DNA of 64,000 bases from CAZSBB01 sp964605235 (GCA_964605235.1 CAZSBB010000014.1:59754-123753), one strand, 5' to 3'; positions 52,213-61,046 are shown, counted from the first letter of the stretch. The notes: generated from the sequence alone by a model not told the origin. Numbers and translations are program-made.

Positions 52213-54339
52213 CTAAATGCTGCTGCGCGGGGTGGTCGATTCGGCGGGTTTTTCCGCGGCCGGGGGAGTGGGCGGGGACACCACCGCCAGCAGCCGATGC
52301 TCGGTGCGCAGCGGCTGGTCCAGATTCGGCGGGCATTGCACGGTGCCGTCGGGCAGCTCGATCGCCACCACCTGCACGTTGAACTGCCGGCGGAAATCGC
52401 TTTCGCGCAGGCTCTTGCCCACCGCCTGCATCGGCACGAACAGCCGCTGCATCTGCGCCCGCGATTGCGATACGCCCACCAGCAGATGGTCGATCTGCAG
52501 TTCGCGCTCGATGGCGGCAAGGCTGGCGTGCTCGCGGAAAATGTGGGAATGGCTTTCGCCAAAGCGGCGGTGCAGGTCTTCGACGATGTCCCGCCGCACC
52601 AGCATGCCCACCCAGCGGTCGCCGTCGCGACGATCGCGCACGGGCAGCACTTCATGGTCGGTGCGGGTGAAGGTCGCCAAAGCGCTTTCCAGGTCGTCGT
52701 CGACATCCACGGTCACCAGTTGGGTGGTCATGACATCGGAAGCGACGAGGATGGCGGCGACGCCTTCGCCCACCAGCACGTGGCCGATGTCGGTCGCGGA
52801 GATGACGCCCAGGAGTTGCCCATCCTTGGCGACGGCGACGACCGGGCGCGTGCCGGGTTCGAGTTTGGTGACGATCTCATCCAGGCCGGTGTCGGGCGTG
52901 ACGGTCATGTCCCACTGGCGCTGCATGACTTCGCGGATGGAGATGCTCGAGAGGAAGTGCAGCACCGGGTCGGCGACATGGGCGGGAGAATCGCCGGCGG
53001 TGGGCACCTGTTCATGGTTGAGGCCCCAGCGGCGGCCCACGACATAGCTGGTCACGCACACGAGCATCAGCGGCGCGATCAGCCCGTAGCTCCCGGTCAT
53101 TTCCGTGACCATGACGATCGCCGCCAACGGTGTGCGCATGGTGCCGGCGAGCACGCCCGCCATGCCCACGGGGATCAACGCTTGCCGCAGTTCCTCGGGA
53201 CACCAATCCGGCAGCAGCGCCTGCCCCAGCGCCCCCAGCGTGGCGCCGACCACCCCGCCGATGAACACCGAGGGACCCAGCACGCCGCCGGGCGCGCCGG
53301 TGCCCAGCGTGCAGGCGGTGGCGATGCACTTGATGCCCACGATCGCCGCCAGCAGGAACACCCATTGCCACACGCCCGGCCCACCCGTGGCGTGCAGCAT
53401 CTGCCCCGCCAGCGTGTTCTGGATGAAGACGAACCGCGCGTCCATGATCTGCGGCGCCAGGCACGCCAGCGCGCCGGTCGCCAACCCGCCCAGCGCGGCA
53501 TTGCCCCAGGTCGGCAGCGGCGAACGCTTAGCGACCAGCGCTTCGACCCGATTCATGCAGAAGTACAGGAAAATCCCCGTCACCCCGCACAATGGCCCCA
53601 GCACGGCATACCACGGCAAATCCCACGCCTGCACGAAACGCAACTGACTGATGCCCGGCAGCAGCGGGTCCTGATAGCCCCACAGGGAAATGTAGAGCGA
53701 ATACCCGACCACCGAAGCGACGAACGCCGGCACGATCGAATCGGAATCAAACTCCGGCTCGCTGTAGAGCACGCTGGTGGCGAACATCGCCCCGCCCAGC
53801 GGACAGCGGAAAATCGCCCCGATGCCGGCCGCACAACCGGCAACCAGCAGAATCCGCCGCTCCCGCGCCCGCAGCCGCAGCAGTTGCGCCAACCACGATC
53901 CCAATGCCGCCCCCATCGCGGCGATCGGACCCTCCGGCCCCGCCGACCCGCCGGAGCTGATCACCAGCGCGGCACTGCTGCCTTTGATCAGCGGCCCTTT
54001 GGCGGGCATCACCCCGCCGCCCTGATGGAACGCCCGCGTCAGCGTTTCCACGCCGTGCCCATGTGCTTCGGGACACAACCAGCGCACCAGCAGCGCCGCG
54101 ACCAGCGCGCCGCCGACGGGCATGAGCAGGATCGCCCAGTTGAAGGTCAGGAACTGGTTGCCGCCCAGGTGGGTGAACTGGCCGATCAGGTGTTCGGAGC
54201 CGAAGTGGATGAGCAGTTCGAGGAACGCCGCCGCCATGCCGCCGAGGATGCCCACCGCCGCGCCCAGCCCCAGCCTTGACCCCCAGCGGGTCATGGAGGC
54301 GGACACCCGGCCGTGCTTGCGGGCATGGGCGGTAGGCAT
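52213..54339 (-). CDS. ClC-family chloride channel/antiporter with CBS pair and TrkA-C domain
   Basis: 708 residues from MPTAHARKHGR; an earlier TTG at 54354 is possible. Ten or more helices carry the ClC motifs: SSGGSAGPEGPIAAMGAALG (anion pathway, gating Glu in G-P-E-G-P), APGGVLGPSVFIGG and GMAGVLAGTMRTPLAAIVMVTEMTG. Residues about 455-600 hold two CBS domains (VMQRQWDMTVTPDTGLDEIVTKL, DVMTTQLVTVDVDDDLESAL). A TrkA-C-like domain (SRAQMQRLFVPMQAVGKSLRE) ends the protein. The proton Glu of antiporters is not evident, so channel versus antiporter is undecided. It exports or exchanges chloride or fluoride at the inner membrane. Confidence 0.92.
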   Translation of the reverse strand: MPTAHARKHGRVSASMTRWGSRLGLGAAVGILGGMAAAFLELLIHFGSEHLIGQFTHLGGNQFLTFNWAILLMPVGGALVAALLVRWLCPEAHGHGVETLTRAFHQGGGVMPAKGPLIKGSSAALVISSGGSAGPEGPIAAMGAALGSWLAQLLRLRARERRILLVAGCAAGIGAIFRCPLGGAMFATSVLYSEPEFDSDSIVPAFVASVVGYSLYISLWGYQDPLLPGISQLRFVQAWDLPWYAVLGPLCGVTGIFLYFCMNRVEALVAKRSPLPTWGNAALGGLATGALACLAPQIMDARFVFIQNTLAGQMLHATGGPGVWQWVFLLAAIVGIKCIATACTLGTGAPGGVLGPSVFIGGVVGATLGALGQALLPDWCPEELRQALIPVGMAGVLAGTMRTPLAAIVMVTEMTGSYGLIAPLMLVCVTSYVVGRRWGLNHEQVPTAGDSPAHVADPVLHFLSSISIREVMQRQWDMTVTPDTGLDEIVTKLEPGTRPVVAVAKDGQLLGVISATDIGHVLVGEGVAAILVASDVMTTQLVTVDVDDDLESALATFTRTDHEVLPVRDRRDGDRWVGMLVRRDIVEDLHRRFGESHSHIFREHASLAAIERELQIDHLLVGVSQSRAQMQRLFVPMQAVGKSLRESDFRRQFNVQVVAIELPDGTVQCPPNLDQPLRTEHRLLAVVSPPTPPAAEKPAESTTPRSSI

Positions 54340-54527
54340 GGGAAACAGGTCCAACAGTCAGCAGGATCAGCGGGAGGAAAGGAACATCATAGGGAATCGG
54401 CGGGTCCGGGGCATTGGCGCTGCTTCAACGAGCCCCGCGCGTTGCAGCGCAGCCGCAGCCGCAGGGGCATTGACGTCCGGATAACGCCGTCACCACCGGC
54501 CTGGTGAAAAAACATTGCCAACGTCTT

Positions 54528-54542
54528 ATCGTTGTATACGAT
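54528..54542. promoter_or_regulatory. Candidate operator of prepilin-like gene 2
   Basis: ATCGT-TGTAT-ACGAT is a perfect 5-bp inverted repeat with a 5-base spacer, about 65 bases before the ATG. It contains TATCGTTGTAT, the inverse of ATACAACGATA found just before prepilin-like gene 1. A LacI- or AraC-type site is a guess; no regulator is adjacent. Confidence 0.35.
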
Positions 54543-54607
54543 TGTTTTGGCTGTCGGTGAATGGTTTGTTGCTACAGGTGGGTCTACGCCAACTGAGAGG
54601 AAGCCCC

Positions 54608-55360
54608 ATGCCTCGCCTCATGCGGTTCCCGGTGTCCTTGCGTCCTGCCTTCACGCTCATTGAACTGCTGGTGGTCATCAGCATCATTTCGCTGCTGGTG
54701 GCGCTGCTCTTGCCCGCGCTGGCGTCGGCGCGCGAAGCCGCCAACCAGATCGCCTGCGCCAGCAACCAGCGGCAAAGCGGCATGGTGATCCAGACCTACG
54801 CCGACGACAACGCCGAGTGGTTCCCCCAGGCGATCTCCTACAGCGTCACCAACCTGCCCCAGAGCCCTGACTGGGTCAAAAGCTACTTCCCCGGCAACTC
54901 CTACTTCAAAATCCTCCGCTGCCCGTCCGGCAAGGAACGCCTGGTCGGCAGCAGCTTCTACACCCCGGTCCAGATCAACGCCAGCCAGATCAGCACCTCC
55001 TACAACTGGTGGATCGGCGTGGGCACTTACCCGGTGGTCATCAGCAACGCGTGGTACGGCTGGCAGGGCTTCGCCGTCGGCTCCACGCTGTCCCGCCCCA
55101 ACTCGCCGTGTCCCCGCCGCACCTTCCTGGGCACGCAGACCGCCTGGCCGGACAACAACCTCAAGAAGTACGTCGCCCAGCCCAGCAAGCAACCGATGCT
55201 GCTGGACCTGAACAACCCGCTCACCGGCATCAGCGGGGCGACCGCCATCCAGTTCGCCAACAACCACGACGGCGTGCAGAACGTGTCCTACGTGGATGGG
55301 CATACCGCCAAGCAGAATGACAGTGATATTACGCAGGTGTATCGGAGTATTTATTATTGA
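54608..55360 (+). CDS. Prepilin-like protein (type II secretion pseudopilin class) 2
   Basis: 250 residues; GAGGAAGCCCC precedes the ATG at 54608. Residues 14-44 are FTLIELLVVISIISLLVALLLPALASAREAA, the prepilin leader and helix, to be cut before Phe after the R-P-A segment. The C-terminal domain has NNHDGVQNVSYVDGHTAKQND, including the D-G-H motif of the planctomycete pseudopilin family. It shares fold but little else with the protein at 33920, so it is a paralogue, not a recent copy. Function unknown; often one of dozens per genome. Followed by an AT-rich spacer and a foreign-looking gene. Confidence 0.9.
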   Translation: MPRLMRFPVSLRPAFTLIELLVVISIISLLVALLLPALASAREAANQIACASNQRQSGMVIQTYADDNAEWFPQAISYSVTNLPQSPDWVKSYFPGNSYFKILRCPSGKERLVGSSFYTPVQINASQISTSYNWWIGVGTYPVVISNAWYGWQGFAVGSTLSRPNSPCPRRTFLGTQTAWPDNNLKKYVAQPSKQPMLLDLNNPLTGISGATAIQFANNHDGVQNVSYVDGHTAKQNDSDITQVYRSIYY

Positions 55361-55483
55361 ATGAATGTAGTAATGGGACGTGTACGATATAGCTATAAAC
55401 CAGATATAATAAGTTATTAAAGTGTATCAGGAGAACACCCTCAGGAGCCAAATTGTTTCATATTCGAAACACGGTATTAATAT
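55361..55483. other. AT-rich spacer
   Basis: About 120 bases of unusually low GC (for example GATATAATAAGTTATTAAAG) between the prepilin-like gene and the AT-rich gene. No hairpin terminator is obvious. It shares the composition of the neighbouring gene, so both may have arrived together. Confidence 0.6.
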
Positions 55484-56353
55484 TCAATCACTAGTTACGC
55501 CAACATCACCATACAATCCAATCCAGTTATTTCCCAGGCTTTCAGGCGATGGAAGCCCGCGTGCCTTGCAATAATCAACCGCAAATTTCACAATGGATGG
55601 ATCGGTTGTGGTGCTATATATTATGAGATAATGGACTCGATTTAAGTTGGTCGTATTGTCTGTAAATCGATAAAAAAAAGGCAATTCGGATTTTGGTGCT
55701 ATGTCTGCGGATAGTGCAACTCCAACTGGCTTTTCGTCGGAATCATTTTTATACTTATATTCATAAATGATGCTTCCGGGGTCTACTTGATCGCTAAAAC
55801 CAGATAACTGATTTTTTGATATAATAAGGCGATCGAGTCGAATGTGCGCTCGAAATTCACCGTGATTATGTACTTTCCATTTTAGATAACCGTGCTTTCC
55901 GGGTGTGATTTCGAGAGAGCAGTTTGGTTGAATTGAAGTTATCATACGCATCCCAATTTCCGCGAATTCCAGTGTTCGTCTTTGGATTTCAATTTCTTTG
56001 GTTGCGGATTCAATATCAAGCTTAATGCTCGTAAGAATTGATTGAACGCCTGCAAGTTTTGTTTCTAGTTCATGTCGTCGTATTTCTTCCTGCTTTGTTG
56101 CGGAGGATATTTCAGATTCTATGGCGGAAATGGATTCTTGATGTGAAGCAATCCGGGTGGATATTGTGATCAACTCTGAGGTTATTTTGTTTAAGTTGGC
56201 GGTAGATCGATTTAATTCCACTTGATGGCGGCCGACAAAAAAATATCCACCAATAACTCCACATACACAAGTGATTAGTGATATATAGAGTGTCAGTAGT
56301 TCGGCTAATGAGCTTTTGGGCCGGCTATTTGTTTTGCTTTGTGTTTTCTTCAC
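55484..56353 (-). CDS. AT-rich gene: membrane-anchored coiled-coil protein of unknown function
   Basis: 289 residues. Codon use and base content are far more AT-rich than every neighbour, with many Lys, Ile, Asn and Ser codons ending in A/T. One membrane helix near residue 20 (LAELLTLYISLITCVCGVIGGYFFVG) is followed by a long coiled coil (residues about 48-140: RSTANLNKITSELITISTRIASHQESISAIESEISSATKQEEIRRHELETKL). A C-terminal beta domain follows (SLEITPGKHGYLKWKVHNHGEFRAHIRLDRLIIS, FFYRFTDNTTNLNRVHYLIIYS). I recognise no family. The composition points to recent horizontal acquisition. The gene is convergent with prepilin-like gene 2 and 31 bases from the sulfatase stop. No tRNA or IS flanks it. 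Confidence 0.75.
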   Translation of the reverse strand: MKKTQSKTNSRPKSSLAELLTLYISLITCVCGVIGGYFFVGRHQVELNRSTANLNKITSELITISTRIASHQESISAIESEISSATKQEEIRRHELETKLAGVQSILTSIKLDIESATKEIEIQRRTLEFAEIGMRMITSIQPNCSLEITPGKHGYLKWKVHNHGEFRAHIRLDRLIISKNQLSGFSDQVDPGSIIYEYKYKNDSDEKPVGVALSADIAPKSELPFFYRFTDNTTNLNRVHYLIIYSTTTDPSIVKFAVDYCKARGLPSPESLGNNWIGLYGDVGVTSD

Positions 56354-56384
56354 AGAATGCCCCTTGAATGTGTGGTTTCAGATA

Positions 56385-58037
56385 TCATTGACTATCTTTT
56401 TGCTCCACCGTCACCATCCGCACCCCCAATTCTTTCCCGCCAACCGCATACCACGCGTGCAGCGTTTGGTTGCCCGTCGGCAGCATCACGTCTGTCAGCC
56501 GCACCTCCGTCTGTCCCGGCTCGGCTTTGCAAGTTAGCCGCAGCTCGCCGCATTGCAGATGCACCTGCGCAGACTGTTCCAGCGGGGGGAGCAGCAGCGT
56601 CACTGCGTACGGCCCCGGCTGCGTCACCTTGACTAACCAGTGGCCCACGATGTGGTCGCTCCAATCGCCATTTTCGCTGGGGGTTCGCCAATCCTGGCGG
56701 GTGAGGTAGGTGGGGTTTTCGTGCGGGGTGCCCAGATGGATGGCGGGGGGAGCGAAATTGTCCGGCCCGCGCGTGGTGCTGACATCGTCGAACCAGCGGT
56801 CGTACTCGGCGCGCAGCATGGCCACCACCTCCGGCAGCACCTGCGCCAGGTCGTGCTGTTCGCCGGGGTCGGCCTGCAGGTCGTACAGTTCATCAGGCTG
56901 GCTTTCGTGCGGGCGGGTGAGCTTGTACCGCGGCGTCACGGCGGCATAGTTGCGATAGCGCACGGCGGCGTCGCCCCGATGCCACTGGACGAAGACGGTG
57001 TCGGTGGGATTGGCTTCGCCGCGCAGCAGCGGGCCGGTGAGGTCGCGGCCGTCGATGGTGCGGTCGGTGGGTGGGGCAGCGCCAGCAAGCGCACAGAGCG
57101 TGGGCAGGAAGTCGATGGGATTGCTGACCACGTCGAGGTCGCGGCCGGCGGGGATGTGGTCGCGCCAGTGCCAGAAGCAGGGGACCTGGATGCCGCCCTG
57201 GTAACAGGTGCCTTTGATATCACGCAGGCCGGCGTTGAAGCGGGTTTGGCCGTGGTAGCGGGCGCCGCCGCAGGGGCCGTGGTCGCTGGTGTAGATGAAG
57301 AGGGTGTTGTCGTCGCCGATGGCGGCGAGGAGTTTGCCGACGTTGGCGTCGATGTTTTCGACCATGGCATAGATGCGGGCGTCGTTCTCATTGCAGCCCT
57401 GGTCGAGGTAGGGCTGCGCCAGCGCGGGGTCCACTTCCAGCGGCACATGGGGGGCGTTGGTGGCGTAGTAGACGAAGTAGGGGCGATCGTCGGGGCGGCG
57501 GATGAAGTCGATGGCCGCCTGGCCGAACAGGTCGGTGCAGTAGCCGGTGGTGGGGACGAGGTTGCCGTTGTGCAGCACATCGGGGTTGAAGTAGCTGTCG
57601 CCGTCGCGGTAGTGGGTGGGGTTGCCCGGTTGGCGCAGCCCCCCGCCGTTGTGCACGAACGCTTCCTCAAAACCATGATCGCACGCGCGGAGCGGGTAGC
57701 AGTCGCCCAGGTGCCATTTGCCGAAGATGCCGGTGCGGTAGCCGGCGTTTTGCAGCAGGCGGGCGAGGGTGATTTCGTCGGGGTCCATCATGGACCTGCC
57801 GCAGTAGGTGTCGATGGCGCGGGTGCGGTAGGGGTAGCGTCCGGTCATGAGCGAAGCGCGCGCCGGCGTGCACACCGGTCCCGAGCAGTAACGGGTCAGG
57901 CGCGTGCTCTGAGTGTGCAGGGCGTCGAGATGCGGCGTGCGCACCACCGGGTTGCCATGACAGGCGAGATCGCCGAACGCCAGGTCGTCCATGATGACGA
58001 TCACGATGTTGGGACGCTGCGGAGAGGGGGTTGACAT
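56385..58037 (-). CDS. Sulfatase (arylsulfatase family, formylglycine type)
   Basis: 550 residues. RPNIVIVIMDDLAFGDL carries the first metal Asp pair; Cys56 in C-T-P-A-R is converted to formylglycine. GYRTGIFGKWHLGD, YTSDHGPCGGARYHGQT and a C-terminal beta domain after residue 400 complete the family order. It would remove sulfate esters from sulfated polysaccharide. There is no signal peptide, unlike many planctomycete sulfatases, so it probably acts on imported oligosaccharide. The last roughly 100 residues (after about 440) are an extra beta-sandwich. A working formylglycine-generating enzyme must be encoded elsewhere. Confidence 0.94.
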   Translation of the reverse strand: MSTPSPQRPNIVIVIMDDLAFGDLACHGNPVVRTPHLDALHTQSTRLTRYCSGPVCTPARASLMTGRYPYRTRAIDTYCGRSMMDPDEITLARLLQNAGYRTGIFGKWHLGDCYPLRACDHGFEEAFVHNGGGLRQPGNPTHYRDGDSYFNPDVLHNGNLVPTTGYCTDLFGQAAIDFIRRPDDRPYFVYYATNAPHVPLEVDPALAQPYLDQGCNENDARIYAMVENIDANVGKLLAAIGDDNTLFIYTSDHGPCGGARYHGQTRFNAGLRDIKGTCYQGGIQVPCFWHWRDHIPAGRDLDVVSNPIDFLPTLCALAGAAPPTDRTIDGRDLTGPLLRGEANPTDTVFVQWHRGDAAVRYRNYAAVTPRYKLTRPHESQPDELYDLQADPGEQHDLAQVLPEVVAMLRAEYDRWFDDVSTTRGPDNFAPPAIHLGTPHENPTYLTRQDWRTPSENGDWSDHIVGHWLVKVTQPGPYAVTLLLPPLEQSAQVHLQCGELRLTCKAEPGQTEVRLTDVMLPTGNQTLHAWYAVGGKELGVRMVTVEQKDSQ

Positions 58038-58209
58038 GGCGACAATATAGCGCTCTGCCGGTCACGACGTAAGCGAGCGGGTGAAGCGCAGCGCCAGGAG
58101 ATGCGTCCGGGGCGCGTTTTCGGGCGGTTCCCGCGCCTGCCGAGGCAGCACCCGCCACGCGCCGCCGCCGGCCCAACCGATTTTTTTCTGCACGGCGGCG
58201 GTTCACGGC

Positions 58210-58237
58210 TTGACAGACAAGTCTGTCTGTCTTATCT
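58210..58237 (+). promoter_or_regulatory. Promoter and TetR-type operator of tetR-like gene
   Basis: TTGACA (58210-58215) and TTATCT (58232-58237) are 16 bases apart. Between them, ACAGACAAGTCTGT (58213-58226) is an inverted repeat typical of TetR-family sites and overlaps the -35. The -10 ends eight bases before the ATG at 58246, so the transcript is almost leaderless. Confidence 0.7.
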
Positions 58238-58245
58238 TCTCGCTC

Positions 58246-58854
58246 ATGAGCAAGGCCAGCGCCAGTTCGCCGGTGCGGGAGCGGATCCTGCAGACCGCTT
58301 TCGAGCTGTTTTATCAGCAGGGATACCGTGCGACAGGCGTGAACCAGATCATTGCTCAGGCGCAGGTCGCCAAGGCGTCGTTTTACGACCACTTTCCGAC
58401 CAAGGATGAGTTGTTGTGCGAGTACGTCGCGCAGATGTCCGCGCGGGAGTTGGCGGAACTGCGGGCGGCGGTGGACGCCCTGCCCACGCCGCGGGAGCGA
58501 TACTTCGGCGTGCTGCGGTCGCTCAAGCCGTGGTTTCGCAGCAGTGATTACCGCGGTTGCCCGTTCCAGAACGTGATCGCCGAGCTGGGGCCCCAGCCCA
58601 CCGGCGGGGCGCCGGACCAGCGGGTGCGGCAGGTGGTCAAGCAGCATCGCGAACAGATTCGCGCGTATCTGCGCGACCTGACCGAAGGCCTGCTGGCGAC
58701 CGAGCCGGCGTTGCGGAAGCTGGACCTGGAGGAGTTGACGGACCTGTATCTGCTGCTGTTTGAAGGTGCGATCGTGCTGGCGGTGGTGTACCGCCAGAGC
58801 TGGCCGGTCGATCGGGCGGAGGCGTTGCTGGCCGCCCGGCTGGCGTCGGCGTGA
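58246..58854 (+). CDS. TetR-family transcriptional regulator
   Basis: 202 residues from MSKASASSPVRER. ILQTAFELFYQQGYRATGVNQIIAQAQVAKASFYDHFPTKDELLCEYV is the TetR DNA-binding domain. The ligand domain contains YRGCPFQNVIAELG, where electrophile-sensing NemR-like regulators carry a redox Cys. It probably represses itself and the methyltransferase gene 70 bases downstream: the same operator word (ACA-N-AC-N2-GTCTGT) occurs before both. The upstream open frame to 58081 is non-coding. Ligand not known; a hydrophobic or electrophilic compound is likely. Confidence 0.92.
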   Translation: MSKASASSPVRERILQTAFELFYQQGYRATGVNQIIAQAQVAKASFYDHFPTKDELLCEYVAQMSARELAELRAAVDALPTPRERYFGVLRSLKPWFRSSDYRGCPFQNVIAELGPQPTGGAPDQRVRQVVKQHREQIRAYLRDLTEGLLATEPALRKLDLEELTDLYLLLFEGAIVLAVVYRQSWPVDRAEALLAARLASA

Positions 58855-58876
58855 AATTTTTTTGGACCATGGGCAT

Positions 58877-58890
58877 ACAAACCGGTCTGT
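58877..58890 (+). promoter_or_regulatory. Second TetR operator, before methyltransferase gene
   Basis: ACAAACCGGTCTGT matches the site at 58213-58226 in 11 of 14 positions and keeps the symmetric ACA-N-AC...GTCTGT half-sites. It lies about 35 bases before the methyltransferase ATG, which itself has a good AAGGAA ribosome site. Confidence 0.6.
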
Positions 58891-58924
58891 TCGGTTGCCC
58901 GCCTTGAAGTAAAGGAATCCCGCC

Positions 58925-60004
58925 ATGTGTTTGAACTGTGCCCCCAGCCTGGATGTGCAACGCCGCGACGATTTCGCCCAGCGCATGCTCGACATGATGA
59001 ACCACGGCATCACCGCCCTGCTGGTCTCCCTGGGCCATCGCGCTGGACTCTTTGACGCCATCGCCGACGGCCACGCCCGCACCAGCAATGAGGTCGCCGC
59101 CGCCGCCGGCCTGCACGAACGCTACGTCCGCGAATGGCTCGGGGGCATGGTCGCCGCCCGCATCGTCGAGCGCGATCCGATGCTCGACACCTACCGGCTG
59201 CCGCCCGAGCACGCCCACTGGCTGACCCGCCAGTCGCCCACCGCGAACCTGGCGGTCTTCGCCCAGTACGTCGGCGTGCTGGGAGCGGTCGAGGACCAGG
59301 TGCTCAGTTGCTTCCGCCACGGCGGGGGCGTGCCGTACTCCGCCTACCCGCGCTTTCATGAGGTGATGGCGGAGGACAGCGGCCAGTCGATCGTGCCGGT
59401 GATCGTCGACCAGATCGTCCCCCTGATGCCCGGGCTGCACGAGCGGCTGACGGCCGGGATCGACGTGCTCGACGTCGGCTGCGGCCGCGGGCGGGCGCTG
59501 CTGCAACTGGCGCAGGCGTATCCCGCCAGCCGGTTCTGGGGCTATGACCTGAGCGACAGCGCCGTGGCGCACGCCACCGCCGCCGCCGCCGAGCTGGGTC
59601 TGACCAACGTGAAGTTCCTGCGGCGCGACCTGACCCACTGGCGCGCCCCGGCGGCGTTCGACTGGATCATGGCGCTGGACGCCATCCACGACCAGGCGCG
59701 CCCGGATCTGGTGCTGGCGGCCATCCGCCAGGCGCTGCGGCCCGGAGGCGTGTTCCTCATGCAGGACATCGACGCCGCCACCGAGCCGGCGGACAACCTC
59801 AACCATCCGCTGGGGGCGATGATCTACGGCATCTCCTGCCTGCACTGCATGACCGTCTCGCTGGCGCAGGGCGGGATGGGCCTGGGCGCCGCCTGGGGCG
59901 TGCAGCAGGCGCAGGCGATGCTGCGTGAAGCGGGGTTTGACCGCATCCGCATCGAACGGCTGGAGCACGACGTGCAGAACGCCTACTTCATCATGCCGGT
60001 CTAG
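58925..60004 (+). CDS. Class I SAM-dependent methyltransferase with winged-helix N-terminus
   Basis: 359 residues. The N-terminal part (LVSLGHRAGLFDAIADGHARTSNEVAAAAGLHERYVREWLGGMVAARIVER) is a winged-helix dimerisation domain as in Rv2258c-like and O-methyltransferase enzymes. The SAM-binding core is GIDVLDVGCGRGRALLQLAQAYP, FWGYDLSDSAV and FDWIMALDAIHDQARPD. MCLNCAP at the N-terminus gives two early Cys. It is preceded by a TetR-type operator and gene, so it may be induced by the TetR ligand and methylate a related toxic or signalling compound. Followed by a perfect terminator. Substrate unknown. Confidence 0.92.
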   Translation: MCLNCAPSLDVQRRDDFAQRMLDMMNHGITALLVSLGHRAGLFDAIADGHARTSNEVAAAAGLHERYVREWLGGMVAARIVERDPMLDTYRLPPEHAHWLTRQSPTANLAVFAQYVGVLGAVEDQVLSCFRHGGGVPYSAYPRFHEVMAEDSGQSIVPVIVDQIVPLMPGLHERLTAGIDVLDVGCGRGRALLQLAQAYPASRFWGYDLSDSAVAHATAAAAELGLTNVKFLRRDLTHWRAPAAFDWIMALDAIHDQARPDLVLAAIRQALRPGGVFLMQDIDAATEPADNLNHPLGAMIYGISCLHCMTVSLAQGGMGLGAAWGVQQAQAMLREAGFDRIRIERLEHDVQNAYFIMPV

Positions 60005-60044
60005 CTTGCCCGCCGGCGGCGCCGTGTCCCGGTGAACGTGAATA

Positions 60045-60081
60045 GGTGCGGATCCCCAGGTGCGGGGATCCGCACCTTTTT
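60045..60081 (+). terminator. Rho-independent terminator of methyltransferase gene
   Basis: Perfect 13-bp stem GGTGCGGATCCCC / GGGGATCCGCACC, loop AGGTGC, then TTTTT, 40 bases after the stop codon. A textbook intrinsic terminator on the plus strand. Confidence 0.95.
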
Positions 60082-60191
60082 CACTGGGGCGCCAGCGCAC
60101 AGGCCGCGGGCGCGTGCGGTACAATGCCCTGCCTGATTGGTCGGTCCGCGATCCAAACCATTAATCATTTCCCGCCCAGGCTGGAGCACCG

Positions 60192-60974
60192 ATGAACTTC
60201 CCCGTAGCGCTGCAGGCATACACCGTTCGTGAAGAGCTGGCCAAGGATCTGGAAGGCACGCTGGCCCGGCTGGCGGGAGGCGGCTACGAAGCGGTGGAGA
60301 TTGCGGGGATGTACGACCAGACGCCGCGACAGATGCGCGATCTGCTGCGCCGGCTGGGCCTCAAGCCGGTGGGCATGCATCTGTCGCTGGCGCAGCTGCA
60401 GGAAGATTTGAGCGGGGCCTTGCAGACTGCCCGGACGCTGGGGATCGAACACCTGACCTGCCCGTGGATTCCCGCGGACATGCGCACCGCCGAGGGCTAT
60501 CGCCAACTGGTCAAACAACTCATCAAGTTCAGCCGGCTGTGCCACGCCGAGGGGGTGACGCTGTCGTACCACAACCATGCGTTCGAGTGGGACCGTCTGG
60601 CGGACGGCAGCCGGGGCATCGACATCCTGTTCAACGAAACCGACCCGGCGGACCTGCAGTCTGAGCTGGACGTCGCCTGGTGCTACGTCGGCGGCGAGGA
60701 CCCCGCCCAGCGGCTGCGCAAGCTCACCGGGCGCGTGCCGCTGGTGCACGCCAAGGACGTCAAGCCGCTGGCGCCGGGCGCCCCGGCGTCGAGCGCGGTG
60801 CTGACGGAAATCGGCACCGGCGCGCTGGACTGGCCGGCGGTCATTCGTGCGGCGGTGGCGGCGGGGGCGCGCTGTCTGATCATCGAACAGGACAACAACT
60901 GGGTGAACAAGGCCCCGGTGGAGTCGGCGCTGCAGAGCCTCAACCACCTCAAGGCGGTGATGGAAAAGATGTAA
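60192..60974 (+). CDS. Sugar phosphate isomerase/epimerase (TIM barrel)
   Basis: 260 residues. Fold and motifs: VALQAYTVREELAKDLEGTLARLAGGGYEAVEIAGMY, HLTCPWIPADMR, AEGVTLSYHNHAFEWDRLADG (metal His and Glu), LQSELDVAWCYVGGEDP, VPLVHAKDVKPLAPG, TEIGTGALDW and LIIEQDNNW. These match the IolE/hydroxypyruvate-isomerase-like barrel family often annotated as xylose isomerase domain. The metal ligands are intact. TACAAT at 60119 may be its -10. It is followed by a REP-like palindrome. Substrate unknown; a monosaccharide from the degraded glycan is likely. Confidence 0.85.
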   Translation: MNFPVALQAYTVREELAKDLEGTLARLAGGGYEAVEIAGMYDQTPRQMRDLLRRLGLKPVGMHLSLAQLQEDLSGALQTARTLGIEHLTCPWIPADMRTAEGYRQLVKQLIKFSRLCHAEGVTLSYHNHAFEWDRLADGSRGIDILFNETDPADLQSELDVAWCYVGGEDPAQRLRKLTGRVPLVHAKDVKPLAPGAPASSAVLTEIGTGALDWPAVIRAAVAAGARCLIIEQDNNWVNKAPVESALQSLNHLKAVMEKM

Positions 60975-60989
60975 GGCGGGGGTGGGGTT

Positions 60990-61046
60990 AAGAAAGGGGA
61001 TAAGTACATTTAATTTTACCAATTAAATGTACTTATCCCCTTTCTT
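60990..61046. repeat. REP-like palindrome (GGGGATAAGTACATTTA family), copy 3
   Basis: Perfect 26-bp arms at 60990-61015 and 61021-61046 with a 5-base loop TTACC. The arm core AAGAAAGGGGATAAGTACAT is the same as in copies at 21247 and 38990. It lies between the isomerase stop and the FGE-like gene start and could act as a terminator. Confidence 0.88.

Noticed and set aside
58081..58245. N-terminal extension of the TetR protein
   Set aside because: It spans the promoter and operator and has no protein-like features.
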